NCBI RefSeq assembly: GCF_902459705.1
Contig: NZ_CABPRU010000004.1
Span: forward strand, 124,001-188,000
DNA length: 64,000 bases
Direction: 5' to 3'
DNA from: Pandoraea terrigena
GTDB taxonomy: Bacteria > Pseudomonadota > Gammaproteobacteria > Burkholderiales > Burkholderiaceae
Shown here: positions 23,997 through 32,955 of the stretch, in pieces
Layout: the number at the start of each line of letters is the position of its first letter
Position numbering within the stretch: the stretch's first letter is position 1
Made by a program: the position numbers and the translations under genes
The notes under the pieces: model-generated
What the model was told of the DNA's origin: nothing
Seen by the model: only the letters and a program-made list of their open reading frames with translations
Databases searched by the model: none

Positions 23997-24254
23997 AGCG
24001 TTTCACCTCTCGCGAATTCGCCTTGCGCAAGCTGAAGCCATGTATTTTTCTGCGCGAGGCGCGAAGACCAATGCGAACAGCCGACCACCGGTGTACCCAA
24101 AGGCCCGGCGGCGTCTTTCGCCATCGTCGACTCGAACATGCTCTTCGATCACCGCGCTGTCCCATTCGAAGTCCAGGACCATCGTGAACGGCAAACCCCA
24201 TTCCTGCACATTCCGGTCACTTTTCGCCAGGTCGAATCTGGTATCCATCGGCAT
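23983..24254 (-). pseudogene. brnT: BrnT toxin gene with C-terminal frameshift
   Basis: From ATG 24254 the protein matches BrnT (RNase toxin of a type II system): DTRFDLAKSDRNVQEWGLPF, DFEWDSAVIEEHV and GYTGGRLFALVF. In the present sequence it ends early at 24003 as ...ACARRIRER. Adding one A to the A5 run (plus-strand T5 at 24045-24049) restores the family end HGFSLRKANSREVKRY, stopping at 23983 and overlapping brnA by 14 bases, giving about 90 residues, the usual BrnT length. The frameshift removes conserved residues needed by the family, so the toxin is probably inactive unless slippage occurs or this is a sequencing error. Confidence 0.72.
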
Positions 24255-24309
24255 TTATTGCACTCACAACAATTCTCGCCCAACAACTATTTTTGTGGCG
24301 ACAATAAAT
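24253..24309. promoter_or_regulatory. Candidate brnTA operator/promoter
   Basis: A 16-base arm at 24253-24268 is an imperfect inverted repeat of 24294-24309 (13 of 16 positions; ATTTATTG and CAATAAAT are perfect). It lies at and just upstream of the brnT start in an AT-rich segment, as expected for the BrnA-regulated promoter. No unambiguous -35/-10 pair is visible. Confidence 0.4.
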
Positions 24310-24684
24310 CAAGAAGTTTTCGGAGCGCATGCCGCCAAACCCCTCCAAATCTTGCTCAGCAACCCGTTTTCCGCCCCCAGTAAACACGCGGGCGTCCGGG
24401 CTTTCGCGCCTTCCGCTTCTCGAAGCAACGCCTCCCCTAACGCCTTCCCCCACAACGATTTCCCAGCAAGACTTGAAAACCGGCAAAGGGGTAATCGGGG
24501 GACGTCACTGCTCTGAAGCCGACAGCGGTCATCCATCGCGCTCCCCGATTGAGGTGACGTCCAACGTTCGCGTTTTCGCAACGATGGTTTCGCCCTTGCC
24601 TGCTTCTTTGTCCGGTCTGCGCCGGGCACTATGCGGTCCATGCCTCGATACCTCTTCGCGGCGCCTTTCACAGGACGGCCCCAA
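24310..24684. other. Gene-poor gap with a tRNA-Ser remnant
   Basis: No convincing gene is seen; open frames on both strands look like noise. Bases 24472-24494 match tRNA-Ser 2902-2924 (anticodon loop through variable arm) at 21 of 23 positions, with differences only at the thirteenth and fifteenth-area bases. No other part of a tRNA is preserved, so this looks like an old attachment-site remnant. Confidence 0.45.
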
Positions 24685-25569
24685 ATGGACACGATTCACA
24701 GTTATCAGATCGGGAACGCGACAGTCACTCGCGTAACCGAACTCATCCTGCCAGAGATTCCCGCAGATTATCTTTTCCCTGACCGCGACCGCTCCGTTCT
24801 GACCGACGCCCGGCCGCACTGGATTGGCTCGGAAAACACCTCTGATGACGGCCAGAACGTCGCGCTGAGCGTACACAGCTGGATCGTTCAGATTGGTGGC
24901 AAGACCCTCCTTATCGACACCGGCGCAGGTAACGGCAAAAACCGCCCGCTGAATCCCGTATTCAATCAGCTGGAAACGCCGTATCTGAGCCGGCTTGCGG
25001 CCGCGGGCGTGCGACCAGCCGACATTGACCTCGTTCTCATCACGCACCTGCACGTCGATCACGTTGGCTGGAATACAGTGCTCGCCGGCGATCGCTGGGT
25101 ACCGACATTCCCGAACGCGCAATACGTGTTTTCTGCGCCCGAGTACCAGTTCTATGCGAACGAAGAGCATGTGCAAACCCCGAGCGCCGGCATCTTCGCT
25201 GACAGCGTGCAGCCGATCGTGGACGCGGGTCAGGCTGTATTGATCGATGCCTCGCATCAGCAGCCTGTCGAGGGCTTCACCTTCCACCAGACCAAAGGAC
25301 ATAGCTTCGATCATCTGTCGATCAGCCTTGAATCGGCGGGCAAACTGGCCTTGTTCTCAGGTGATGTCATGCATCACCCAGTGCAGGTCGCCGAACCTGA
25401 CTGGAACTCGGTCTTTTGTGAGTTCCAGGACGACGCGCGACGCTCACGCCACTGGGCACTGAATTTCGCAGCGAACAATCACGCCACGTTTTTCAGCAGT
25501 CATTTCCCAGGCACCTCGGTTGGCGTTGTTGAACGCGACGGCACCGGATTCAACTGGATTCCGCGCTAA
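24685..25569 (+). CDS. MBL-fold metallo-hydrolase
   Basis: The 294-residue protein has the zinc-binding motif THLHVDHVGWN (about residues 117-128), downstream GHSFDH and LFSGDVMHHP ligands, and FSSHFPG near the end, so it is a di-metal metallo-beta-lactamase-fold hydrolase. Substrate is unknown; N-acyl-homoserine lactonase-like and glyoxalase-like members share these motifs. The ATG 24685 was chosen because similarity starts there, though AGGA is weak and ATG 24631 and 24643 are in frame. It is 29 bases before the alpha/beta hydrolase, so probably in one operon. Confidence 0.85.
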   Translation: MDTIHSYQIGNATVTRVTELILPEIPADYLFPDRDRSVLTDARPHWIGSENTSDDGQNVALSVHSWIVQIGGKTLLIDTGAGNGKNRPLNPVFNQLETPYLSRLAAAGVRPADIDLVLITHLHVDHVGWNTVLAGDRWVPTFPNAQYVFSAPEYQFYANEEHVQTPSAGIFADSVQPIVDAGQAVLIDASHQQPVEGFTFHQTKGHSFDHLSISLESAGKLALFSGDVMHHPVQVAEPDWNSVFCEFQDDARRSRHWALNFAANNHATFFSSHFPGTSVGVVERDGTGFNWIPR

Positions 25570-25598
25570 TCAATCCCATTCTTTCCAGAGACAAGATC

Positions 25599-26567
25599 AT
25601 GACCAAGAAAACCGAAGTTCACGTCCGCGACTTCATGATTCCAAGCGACACGCCAGACATTGAGCTCCATATCCGCAACAAGCGTCCCGCCGGTCAGGAG
25701 AAGTTCGACGACGCCCACACCGTGATGATGATGCACGGCGCAACGTACGGATCGGGCAGCCTTTACGACACGTCCCTCGAAGGGTACTCGTTCATGGACT
25801 ATCTGGCGCAGGCAGGCTTCGACGTGTACGCCGTCGATGTCCGTGGCTACGGCGACTCCACCCGCCCGCAGGAAATGGACCTCCCGGCATCGCAAAGTGA
25901 GCCGCTTGGTCGAACTGAGTCCGGCATTCGCGACTTCACGACAGCAGTCAACTTCGTCTTACGCACGTCGGGCATTGCGCGATTGAATGTGATTGGCATG
26001 TCGTGGGGCGGCAGCGTCACAGGTACCTTCACAGCGCGTAACGGACACAAGGTTCGCAAGCTGGGACTTATCGCGCCTCAGTGGGTCAGCGACAAGCCGA
26101 TTCCGCTGGATGCAGGCGGCCCACTTGGCGGCTACCGTGTGGTGCGCGCCGCTGACGCACGTGAGCGTTGGGTGGGCGCAGCACCGCAATGGAAGCGCGA
26201 TACCCTGATTCCCGCCGGCGGCTTCCAAGCCTGGCTCGAAAACACAGTTCGGTCGGAACCGGATGCGGAACTTCGTGCGAATCAATCGGTGCGCGCTGTT
26301 AACGGACCGGTACAGGATATTCGCGAATTCTGGTCCAAGGGGAAGCCGTTTTATGACCCTGCCCAGATCGAGGTGCCCGTTCTCCTGATCCACGGCGAAT
26401 GGGATGTTGACGTGCCGATTGCGCTGGCTCAAGACTATTTCCTCCATCTCACCGGCACCACCGACAAGCGCTGGCTTGAACTCGGGGAAGCAACTCATAT
26501 GCTGGTGCTCGAGAAGAATCGCCGGGAAGCCTTCGAGGCGCTTGTCCGGTTCATGGGCGAGGCGTAA
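25599..26567 (+). CDS. Alpha/beta hydrolase
   Basis: The 322-residue protein has the nucleophile elbow GMSWGG (Ser about residue 136), acid in LLIHGEWDVDVP, and His in EATHMLVLE, the typical triad order. An N-terminal MMMHGATYG oxyanion segment and AVDVRGYGDSTRP are also seen. It follows the MBL hydrolase directly and probably acts in the same catabolic step on an ester or lactone. The natural substrate is unknown. Confidence 0.86.
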   Translation: MTKKTEVHVRDFMIPSDTPDIELHIRNKRPAGQEKFDDAHTVMMMHGATYGSGSLYDTSLEGYSFMDYLAQAGFDVYAVDVRGYGDSTRPQEMDLPASQSEPLGRTESGIRDFTTAVNFVLRTSGIARLNVIGMSWGGSVTGTFTARNGHKVRKLGLIAPQWVSDKPIPLDAGGPLGGYRVVRAADARERWVGAAPQWKRDTLIPAGGFQAWLENTVRSEPDAELRANQSVRAVNGPVQDIREFWSKGKPFYDPAQIEVPVLLIHGEWDVDVPIALAQDYFLHLTGTTDKRWLELGEATHMLVLEKNRREAFEALVRFMGEA

Positions 26568-26728
26568 GCCATCCGGGTCGTGCGCTGGAACAACACGCAA
26601 GCCGCGTCCCGCGGACGCGACTATCCGCCGTTGACACATTGGGTGTGCGAGAATTCAGCGCGCACGCGCTGCTGCCGAACCGACCGTCGTCATAGCTCTC
26701 CGTCTGGCCCATCGTAATGGCTCAATGA

Positions 26729-27625
26729 ATGGATAAACTCTCTGCGATGCAAGCATTTGTTCGGGTCGTCGACGCCGGGACATTTACTCGGGCGGCTGAT
26801 CTGATGAGTGTGCCGAAGTCAACTGTGACACGTTTAGTCCAGGAACTCGAAAAAGAATTGGGTGTGCGCCTTCTGCATCGAACCAGCAGACGACTCACCC
26901 TGACCCAGGAAGGTCAGGTTTATTACGAAGGTTCAGTACGCGTACTCGACGAAGTTGGCTCATTGGACGGCAGCGTGCTCAGTGCGATTCGCTCTCCGAA
27001 GGGGAAGATCAAGATCGAGCTACCCAGTTCGCTGGCCCAGCACGTCGTCATACCGGCGATGCCTGATTTTTTTGCGCGCTACCCGGATGTACAGGTCGAC
27101 ATGAATGTGGGAAATCGGCCGGTGGACCTGATTGCCGAAAACCTCGACTGTGTGCTGCGGCTGGGACCGTTGCTCAACGACTCGCTTATTGCGAGGCCCG
27201 CAGGTACGCTGACGCTTGTGACCTGTGCAGCGCCGGCATACCTTTCCCGACAGGGCACACCGCAAGCCCCTTCCGATCTCGGCCAGGGCCATACGATCGT
27301 GCGAATGGCATCACCGCGCACCGGTCGCGACCTTGTGTTCCCGCTCGCAATGGGCGACGCTGTAATTGACGTACACGGTGCCTATCAGATCACGCTCAAC
27401 GACTCCGGCGCGGCGCTCGCCGCGGGTATTGCTGGTCTCGGCGTGCTCACCACCTACGAGTTCCTGGTGAGACCTCATCTGCAATCTGGCGCTTTACAAC
27501 GACTCTTTCCAGAATGGCACGGCGCCCAGATTCCGGTCCACGTGGCTTACCCCGCCAACCGACATCTAGCGTCGAAGGTCCGTGTATTTGTCGATTGGGC
27601 GATTGAGATTTTGCGCAAGGCCTAG
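26729..27625 (+). CDS. LysR-family transcriptional regulator
   Basis: The 298-residue protein begins with the LysR winged HTH (MDKLSAMQAFVRVVDAGTF, TRAADLMSVPKSTVTRLVQELEKELGVRLLHRTSRR seen in parts), followed by a substrate-binding domain. It lies 160 bases downstream of the hydrolase gene in the same direction and likely regulates that cluster. The start is directly after a short non-coding gap. It ends close to a convergent second LysR gene. Confidence 0.9.
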   Translation: MDKLSAMQAFVRVVDAGTFTRAADLMSVPKSTVTRLVQELEKELGVRLLHRTSRRLTLTQEGQVYYEGSVRVLDEVGSLDGSVLSAIRSPKGKIKIELPSSLAQHVVIPAMPDFFARYPDVQVDMNVGNRPVDLIAENLDCVLRLGPLLNDSLIARPAGTLTLVTCAAPAYLSRQGTPQAPSDLGQGHTIVRMASPRTGRDLVFPLAMGDAVIDVHGAYQITLNDSGAALAAGIAGLGVLTTYEFLVRPHLQSGALQRLFPEWHGAQIPVHVAYPANRHLASKVRVFVDWAIEILRKA

Positions 27626-27663
27626 CCTCCCTGGACGCGGCGTCCGACCGACTCTGTCGAGCG

Positions 27664-28611
27664 CTACCGGTTTCGCGTCGCTTCCGGCCCACGCGAGGAC
27701 GTCTGATCCCAGTAGGGAGGGGTCCCGACATGGTCGCGCATATGTTCAAGAAAGAGACGGGCCTTCTTCACATGTGATCGACCGGGAAGACGGACTGCAT
27801 GGATTGCTGGGGCATCCTTCGCCGCGCTCCCGTCCTCTGACGGAAACAGTGAGACAAGTTCGCCACGTCGCAAACGCTCATCGACCAGCCACGTAGCCAG
27901 ATGCACAATGCCGAACCCCGCGACCGCGGCGTCGAGCAACGTCTCGGTGTCGTCGCATTGCAGCCGCCCTTTAATGGGCAACGGGGCCCCCCGGTTCAGA
28001 CCGGGAAAAGTCCACCACCCGCGCGGCGTCGGCTTCGACGACACCGTGAGGCATTCGTGATCGAGCAGATCTTTCAGCGTCTCCGGGCGCCCGTACTTTT
28101 CAAGGTATCCCGGGGACGCACAAAGCAGCCGCCGCAGCGGAGCGAGATGTGACGCTATGAGTTCCCCATCCGTCAGCCGCCCGATCCGTATGGCGATGTC
28201 GACGCGGTCTACCGACAGGTCGATCAACCTGTCGCTCAACCTGAGATCTACCTCTATCCCGGGATAGGTGCGTAGAAACGACTGCACCGCTGGCGCCACG
28301 TGCATGCGGCCAAACACGCCTGGTGCTGCGACCGTCAGTTGCCCTCGCAGTTCAGCATCGCTATTGGACATGGCCTCGCGTGCCTCGCTCAGTTCCGAGA
28401 GCACGTTGCGCGCCGTTCCCAGAAAAAACTGCCCCGCATCCGTCAACACCAGTTTTCGCGAACCGCGCCGAAACAGCGTAACGCCCAACGCCTGCTCCAA
28501 GCCCTCGATTCGGCGGGTCACCGACGACACGGCCACATCCAGGTCGAGCGCCGCCGTTGAAAAGTTTCCTGCGGCAACGACTGCCACAAACACCTCCAGA
28601 TCTTTCAGCAT
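27664..28611 (-). CDS. LysR-family transcriptional regulator, divergent from SMP-30-like gene
   Basis: A 315-residue LysR regulator: N-terminal HTH (MLKDLEVFVAVVAAGNF, AALDLDVAVSSVTRRIEGLEQALGVTLFRR, in parts) and a C-terminal effector domain. It is transcribed away from the 28743 gene, and a palindromic T-N11-A type site (28636-28656) lies between them, indicating it controls that gene and itself. Confidence 0.9.
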   Translation of the reverse strand: MLKDLEVFVAVVAAGNFSTAALDLDVAVSSVTRRIEGLEQALGVTLFRRGSRKLVLTDAGQFFLGTARNVLSELSEAREAMSNSDAELRGQLTVAAPGVFGRMHVAPAVQSFLRTYPGIEVDLRLSDRLIDLSVDRVDIAIRIGRLTDGELIASHLAPLRRLLCASPGYLEKYGRPETLKDLLDHECLTVSSKPTPRGWWTFPGLNRGAPLPIKGRLQCDDTETLLDAAVAGFGIVHLATWLVDERLRRGELVSLFPSEDGSAAKDAPAIHAVRLPGRSHVKKARLFLEHMRDHVGTPPYWDQTSSRGPEATRNR

Positions 28612-28635
28612 CCCTTCACCTAAGTGTTTGCGTTT

Positions 28636-28656
28636 ATTGCAAATTTAATTTGCAAT
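28636..28656. promoter_or_regulatory. Candidate LysR operator
   Basis: ATTGCAAAT (28636-28644) and ATTTGCAAT (28648-28656) form a perfect inverted repeat with a 3-base centre in the divergent intergenic region. Size and T-N11-A pattern fit a LysR recognition site. Located 24 bases from the LysR start and 87 bases from the SMP-30-like start. Confidence 0.6.
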
Positions 28657-28742
28657 CCCCCTCATTGTTGAGCCTTTAACGCAAAAGCACAATAGCGCCA
28701 TCGACTCAACGGCATCGCGCCGCAAATAAAAGGAAGACGATC

Positions 28743-29714
28743 ATGAACAAGTTCAATACGCTCTTGAACACACGCAAGGTATCGGCAGCTATGGCACTGG
28801 CCGCGACAAGCCTGCTTGCTTCGAACATCGCCACGGCTCGTGATATCACGTTCACGGCTGAGCAGACGTATCCGGAAAGCATCACTTGGTCCGCACACCA
28901 GCACCGTTTCATGGTGGGTTCCGTCCGGCACGGCACGATCGGAAAGGTGACGCCCCAAGGTAATTACACCCCGTTCATTCACGACGATCGCCTTGTGTCG
29001 ACGTTGGGCCTGCTCGTAGACGATCAACGTAACGTTCTGTGGGTCACGAACTCAGATCCGGGCGCTGGCGAGCGAACCAGTGAGGCCACGCACGGCAAGT
29101 TGGCCGCTGTCGCCACCTACGACGCAACGACAGGTAAGCCGCTCGCGTATTACGATCTTTCGAGTATCGACCCCGGGGCTCACCTTGCCAACGATCTCGC
29201 GCTGGACGCCAATGGCAACGCGTATGTCACCGACAGCTTTTCGCCCGTCGTCTATCGAATCGACGCAAAGGGCCAGGCATCGATCTTCGCGCAGGACCCC
29301 CGATTCAAAACCGGCGACGGGTTCAACCTGAACGGTATCGCTTTCCATCACGATGGCTACCTGCTGATCGGGAACTACAACTCCGGGGACCTGTTCCGCG
29401 TGGACATCCACGATCCGACGAAGATCGCGCTTGTTAAGCTTCCAGAGCCGTTGAAAGGCGCAGACGGATTCGATCTGATCGACGGCAAGCATCTGGTAGT
29501 CGTGCAAAACGCGGGAGTGGACAGGACCGTCGAGCTTGTGTCGAACGATGGTTGGCAAACCGCAGCGATTGTGCGCACCGAGAAAAGCGAACAGTCGATG
29601 CCGACCGCCGCTGTCAGTAAGGATGGTCACGTGTACGTGCTGAACTCGCGGATCGATACGCTTTTCAAGTCGGGCTCGCCGAAGATCGATCAATACATCC
29701 TGCAACAGTTCTAA
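28743..29714 (+). CDS. Secreted SMP-30/gluconolactonase-like beta-propeller
   Basis: The 323-residue protein has an N-terminal signal peptide (MNKFNTLLN..., hydrophobic core AMALAATSLLASNIATA) with cleavage near residue 31. The mature part is a six-bladed propeller with repeated motifs (NDLALDANGNAYVTDS, LNGIAFHHDGYLLIGNYNSGD, given in parts), resembling SMP-30/strictosidine-like lactonases that bind a divalent metal. Divergent LysR control suggests a catabolic enzyme for a lactone, acting in the periplasm. Substrate is unknown. Confidence 0.82.
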   Translation: MNKFNTLLNTRKVSAAMALAATSLLASNIATARDITFTAEQTYPESITWSAHQHRFMVGSVRHGTIGKVTPQGNYTPFIHDDRLVSTLGLLVDDQRNVLWVTNSDPGAGERTSEATHGKLAAVATYDATTGKPLAYYDLSSIDPGAHLANDLALDANGNAYVTDSFSPVVYRIDAKGQASIFAQDPRFKTGDGFNLNGIAFHHDGYLLIGNYNSGDLFRVDIHDPTKIALVKLPEPLKGADGFDLIDGKHLVVVQNAGVDRTVELVSNDGWQTAAIVRTEKSEQSMPTAAVSKDGHVYVLNSRIDTLFKSGSPKIDQYILQQF

Positions 29715-29791
29715 GTGCTTTCCTCCGGACCAGGTTGGCTCGACCTGGCCGGGGGCGGTTTGCTTGCCGCTGAAGCACAAGGGCGCCATCG

Positions 29792-29976
29792 CTATTTTCG
29801 GTCGGACGCTCGCTCGAGCACAGTCAGCGCGCGTGGCTTAAGCCGCACCAGGAGCAGCCGCTGTCCACGCGACGTCAATTCCGCAGAGAATATGCGCAGT
29901 GCTTCGATTACCGAACTATCGACATCCGGCGTTTCCTCGAGGCTCAGTATCACCGTCTGCACCAGGGTTGACTGGA
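29792..29976 (-). pseudogene. STAS-domain remnant (SulP-like C-terminus)
   Basis: On the minus strand an open frame without a usable start ends in TAG at 29792 and reads VQTVILSLEETPDVDSSVIEALRIFSAEL (partial), then RGQRLLLVRLKPRALTVLERA. This is the C-terminal STAS domain of SulP-type anion transporters or a lone STAS protein. The rest of the parent gene is missing. The other bases of the 29715-30082 gap hold no gene I can support. Confidence 0.5.
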
Positions 29977-30082
29977 GTTCCCATGATTTCCTGGAGAGTC
30001 TATAACCGACTGACAGAAGATCCTGGCCCGAGCGATTTGGCCGCTCACTGGAACGGCCATCGCCACTGTCGATCGACGACTT

Positions 30083-31462
30083 TCAGAAGAGTTTGACGAG
30101 CGCAGGCACACTCAATACCGCGACGTAATAGCCCATGAACTGCACACCGGTATTGAAAGCAAACATGCGCGACAGCAGTCCGCCGAACAACCCCACTGTC
30201 AGGATGACCGCCAGCCCGAGAAGCTGCCCCTCCCACACGCTGATGACGACGATGAGTCCGGCAAACGTCGCGATGATGGCTTCGTGACTCAGCTTTCGGG
30301 CCACGATCGATGCGGCACGGTGCGCGTAGTTCATGGCGAGCGGATACGCGATTAACGCGGCAAGCAGCACCGATAGCAGTCCGTAGCCGAGGAATTCCCA
30401 GCTCGACATCAGCGTATGCAGGTTGTTGACATGCCCCGTCGATGCATCGACAAAGAAGCGCGGCGGCGCGTTGAAGAGCGGCGCGGCCGGTCCCGCAGCG
30501 ACCGGACTCAATGGCAGGCCGAACGCGATGAGCGGAATCAGCGCCTCAGCGATATACGTTGCCTCCGTCACACCATTTCTCGCCGCGATGACCGTGGTCA
30601 GCCGTTGATACGCGTGCTTGATGCGCGCGCCGACGACTTCCCCCATCACGACCGTCATGGCGACCGGACTGAATACGAACGTCGCACTTGAAACAGCAGC
30701 GGTCGCCATTGTCCATCCCGCCTGCTGCCGATCCAGCACCCGAAACGGATTGGGAAAATAACCCTTCCACCCCTTCACATCCGGCGCCAGTGAAAACGTC
30801 GAACGGTGTTCGCGACGCATGCGACGGCGCTCGACCGGAGACAGCACGGCAAACAGGTCAGCGATCAATGGGCCGATGGCAATGCCGAGAAAATAGCTCA
30901 CGCTCAGCTTTACGCCGTACGTGCCCGTCAACGCCTGCAGACCCACGATCAGCAACACGAACGGAATCAACAGCAGCACGGACGCCAAGCGGCCCGCAGA
31001 GAAGTAGGCGATACCGATCGCAGCGGCAAGAAACACCCACGGCGCCGCCTTGGCGATGGCGCCGCCGAACGGTGCAAGCAGCACCGCAAACAAGACCGCC
31101 AGCGGAACCGCGACAAAAGCCGCGATAATCGCACCGGACGTCATCTTGCGCAGCGCGATATGTGGCACGCCGAGTGCGCGCAGCATCGTCGCCTGCTGAA
31201 GCAGTGGCGCCGCCATCGTGTCGCCGGGAATGCCCAGCAATGCCGTAGGAATCGAGTGCGTCATATGCTTGGCAACCGCCCCGGCCATGAAGAACGTGAA
31301 CACGCCCGCCGGCGGCACCCCGAGCAAGGCGACCAGCAAGGTGAGCGGCGCAATGGTCGTTGTTTCGTCTGTGCCGGAGATCAGACCGATGCCCGAAAAA
31401 ACGATCGCGCCGATCAGACCCATGCCGAGCGCGACGACGATTTGATGGACGAGCGGACTCAT
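30083..31462 (-). CDS. TctA-like permease of the mevalonate operon
   Basis: The 459-residue protein has about ten to twelve hydrophobic segments and resembles the TctA large subunit of tripartite tricarboxylate transporters (GIPGDTMAAPLLQQATML, PLIAFGLPLSPVAAGPAA). It is the last gene of the operon and overlaps the upstream small gene by four bases. Mevalonate or a related acid is the likely substrate from context. No TctC-type periplasmic binding protein is in the window, so uptake may not need one or the protein may be encoded elsewhere. Confidence 0.8.
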   Translation of the reverse strand: MSPLVHQIVVALGMGLIGAIVFSGIGLISGTDETTTIAPLTLLVALLGVPPAGVFTFFMAGAVAKHMTHSIPTALLGIPGDTMAAPLLQQATMLRALGVPHIALRKMTSGAIIAAFVAVPLAVLFAVLLAPFGGAIAKAAPWVFLAAAIGIAYFSAGRLASVLLLIPFVLLIVGLQALTGTYGVKLSVSYFLGIAIGPLIADLFAVLSPVERRRMRREHRSTFSLAPDVKGWKGYFPNPFRVLDRQQAGWTMATAAVSSATFVFSPVAMTVVMGEVVGARIKHAYQRLTTVIAARNGVTEATYIAEALIPLIAFGLPLSPVAAGPAAPLFNAPPRFFVDASTGHVNNLHTLMSSWEFLGYGLLSVLLAALIAYPLAMNYAHRAASIVARKLSHEAIIATFAGLIVVISVWEGQLLGLAVILTVGLFGGLLSRMFAFNTGVQFMGYYVAVLSVPALVKLF

Positions 31463-31965
31463 TGACGTTCTCCTTGAATCGCAACATCGTCACCGCAGCG
31501 CTTTTCCGCCGACGCAAACAGTTCGAGCAGACCGAGTTCCTCCATCTCGGCTCGAGCCGACGGCGAAAGATCGTCGATGGTTCCCAGACCGCCAGATTCT
31601 GCGGCAAGTAATTGCAGCACGCGCATGCGCTCGGACTCGTCGGTCGCGTGCTCAACGACCAGCCGCTTCGGTTTGAACAGGTATGCGCAAATAGCGCCGG
31701 CCATCAGACAGCCAGCAAGTCCCACGAGCATCGCGTAAGCGCGCGCGATGGCCGCGTCGGCAACGAACGCCGACAGCACATGCTTACCCGCAAAAAACGC
31801 CCCGACGCTGATGCCTATGCCAAGCGCGACCGCCCCTCCGAGATGCCGGAGATCGACCGTGTCACCCCACACCTCGGCATAGCGCGCAGAGGTCTCCTCG
31901 GCGCGGATTGTTGATGCCGGTTGCACCATAGCGGTTGTCGCGGAATGTCCGCGGTACTGTTCCAT
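31459..31965 (-). CDS. Small membrane protein, possible TctB-equivalent subunit
   Basis: A 168-residue protein with two membrane segments (LGGAVALGIGISVGAFFAG region and AYAMLVGLAGCLMAGAICAYLF region) and a soluble, acidic C-terminal tail (ESERMRVLQLLAAESGG). Size and place immediately before a TctA-like gene suggest it fills the role of the small subunit, but it has only two membrane segments, whereas classical TctB has about four. No family is recognised. Confidence 0.68.
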   Translation of the reverse strand: MEQYRGHSATTAMVQPASTIRAEETSARYAEVWGDTVDLRHLGGAVALGIGISVGAFFAGKHVLSAFVADAAIARAYAMLVGLAGCLMAGAICAYLFKPKRLVVEHATDESERMRVLQLLAAESGGLGTIDDLSPSARAEMEELGLLELFASAEKRCGDDVAIQGERQ

Positions 31966-32025
31966 CTGTCTCCTCCGTTTTCTGAAGCATTTGTTATGGG
32001 ATTCGCGTGTTTCCCGCCATCCCTT

Positions 32026-32955
32026 TCAAACCGACGCACGCCTGACCTCACGCGCACGGCTCGCGCGTGCAACGCTCGACGATGTCGTCCTGCTCAACGC
32101 ATTCGAAATGAAGCTGCCTGCGTCGATGAGTGCTGCAAGCTCGATTCCCGTCGCAATACCGAGTTCGTGGCACAGATAGACCACGTCTTCTGTCGCCACA
32201 TTGCCCGTCGCGCCCGGCGAATACGGACATCCGCCGATTCCCGACACCGAACTGTCGAACGTCGAGATACCCGTCTGCAACGCAGCGTAGACGTTGGCCG
32301 TTGCCATGCCCCACGTATCGTGGAAGTGTCCGGCGAGCGCTGCGACCGGCACATCCTTCGCGCACGCATCGATCATGCGCCGCGTCTTCACTGGTGTGCC
32401 GGTGCCGATAGTGTCGCCCAGACTGATCTCGTAACAGCCCATCCGGTACAGCCGCGCAGCCACCGCGGCGACGTGGTCCGTATCGACGTCGCCTTCGAAC
32501 GGACAGCCCAGCACGCAGGAAACGTAACCGCGCACGCGAACGCCCGCTGCCAGGGCCTTCTCCACGACGGGGGCAAAGCGATCGATGCTCTCCGCGATCG
32601 AGCAATTGATGTTCTTCCGAGAGAAAGTCTCCGATGCCGCAGCGAAGACGGCGACTTCGCCGCATCTCGCCGCCAGCGCGGCATCGAGTCCCTTGAGATT
32701 CGGCACCAGCGCCGAGAACACGACGCCTTCCTTGCGTTCGATGTCGCGCAGCACCTGCGCGCCGTCCGCCATCTGCGGCACCCATTTCGGCGAGACGAAC
32801 GATGCCGCCTCGATCCATCTCACCCCCGCAGCGACCAGCCGGCGGACCAACTCAACCTTCGTCGCACTCGGCACGATCGACGACTCGTTCTGCAACCCGT
32901 CGCGTGGACCGACCTCGACGATCTTCACGCTCTGCGGTAGCACCGGCTCACGCAT
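32026..32955 (-). CDS. mvaB: Hydroxymethylglutaryl-CoA lyase
   Basis: The 309-residue enzyme of the DRE-TIM metallolyase family cleaves HMG-CoA to acetoacetate and acetyl-CoA. Motifs are [11 protein letters not shown] at the N terminus, [25 protein letters not shown] and the catalytic-cysteine loop [16 protein letters not shown] chose ATG 32955 rather than the longer open frame; the gene starts 8 bases inside mvaA, showing translational coupling. With the reductase it completes conversion of mevalonate to central intermediates. Confidence 0.94.
   Translation of the reverse strand: MREPVLPQSVKIVEVGPRDGLQNESSIVPSATKVELVRRLVAAGVRWIEAASFVSPKWVPQMADGAQVLRDIERKEGVVFSALVPNLKGLDAALAARCGEVAVFAAASETFSRKNINCSIAESIDRFAPVVEKALAAGVRVRGYVSCVLGCPFEGDVDTDHVAAVAARLYRMGCYEISLGDTIGTGTPVKTRRMIDACAKDVPVAALAGHFHDTWGMATANVYAALQTGISTFDSSVSGIGGCPYSPGATGNVATEDVVYLCHELGIATGIELAALIDAGSFISNALSRTTSSSVARASRAREVRRASV

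Noticed and set aside
24309-24736. Frames on both strands in the gap before the MBL hydrolase
   Set aside because: No ribosome site, no domain, and unlike-coding composition; only the short tRNA remnant is of interest.
31921-32940. Plus-strand frame of 339 codons opposite HMG-CoA lyase
   Set aside because: Arg-rich antisense reading of a gene with unmistakable lyase motifs.
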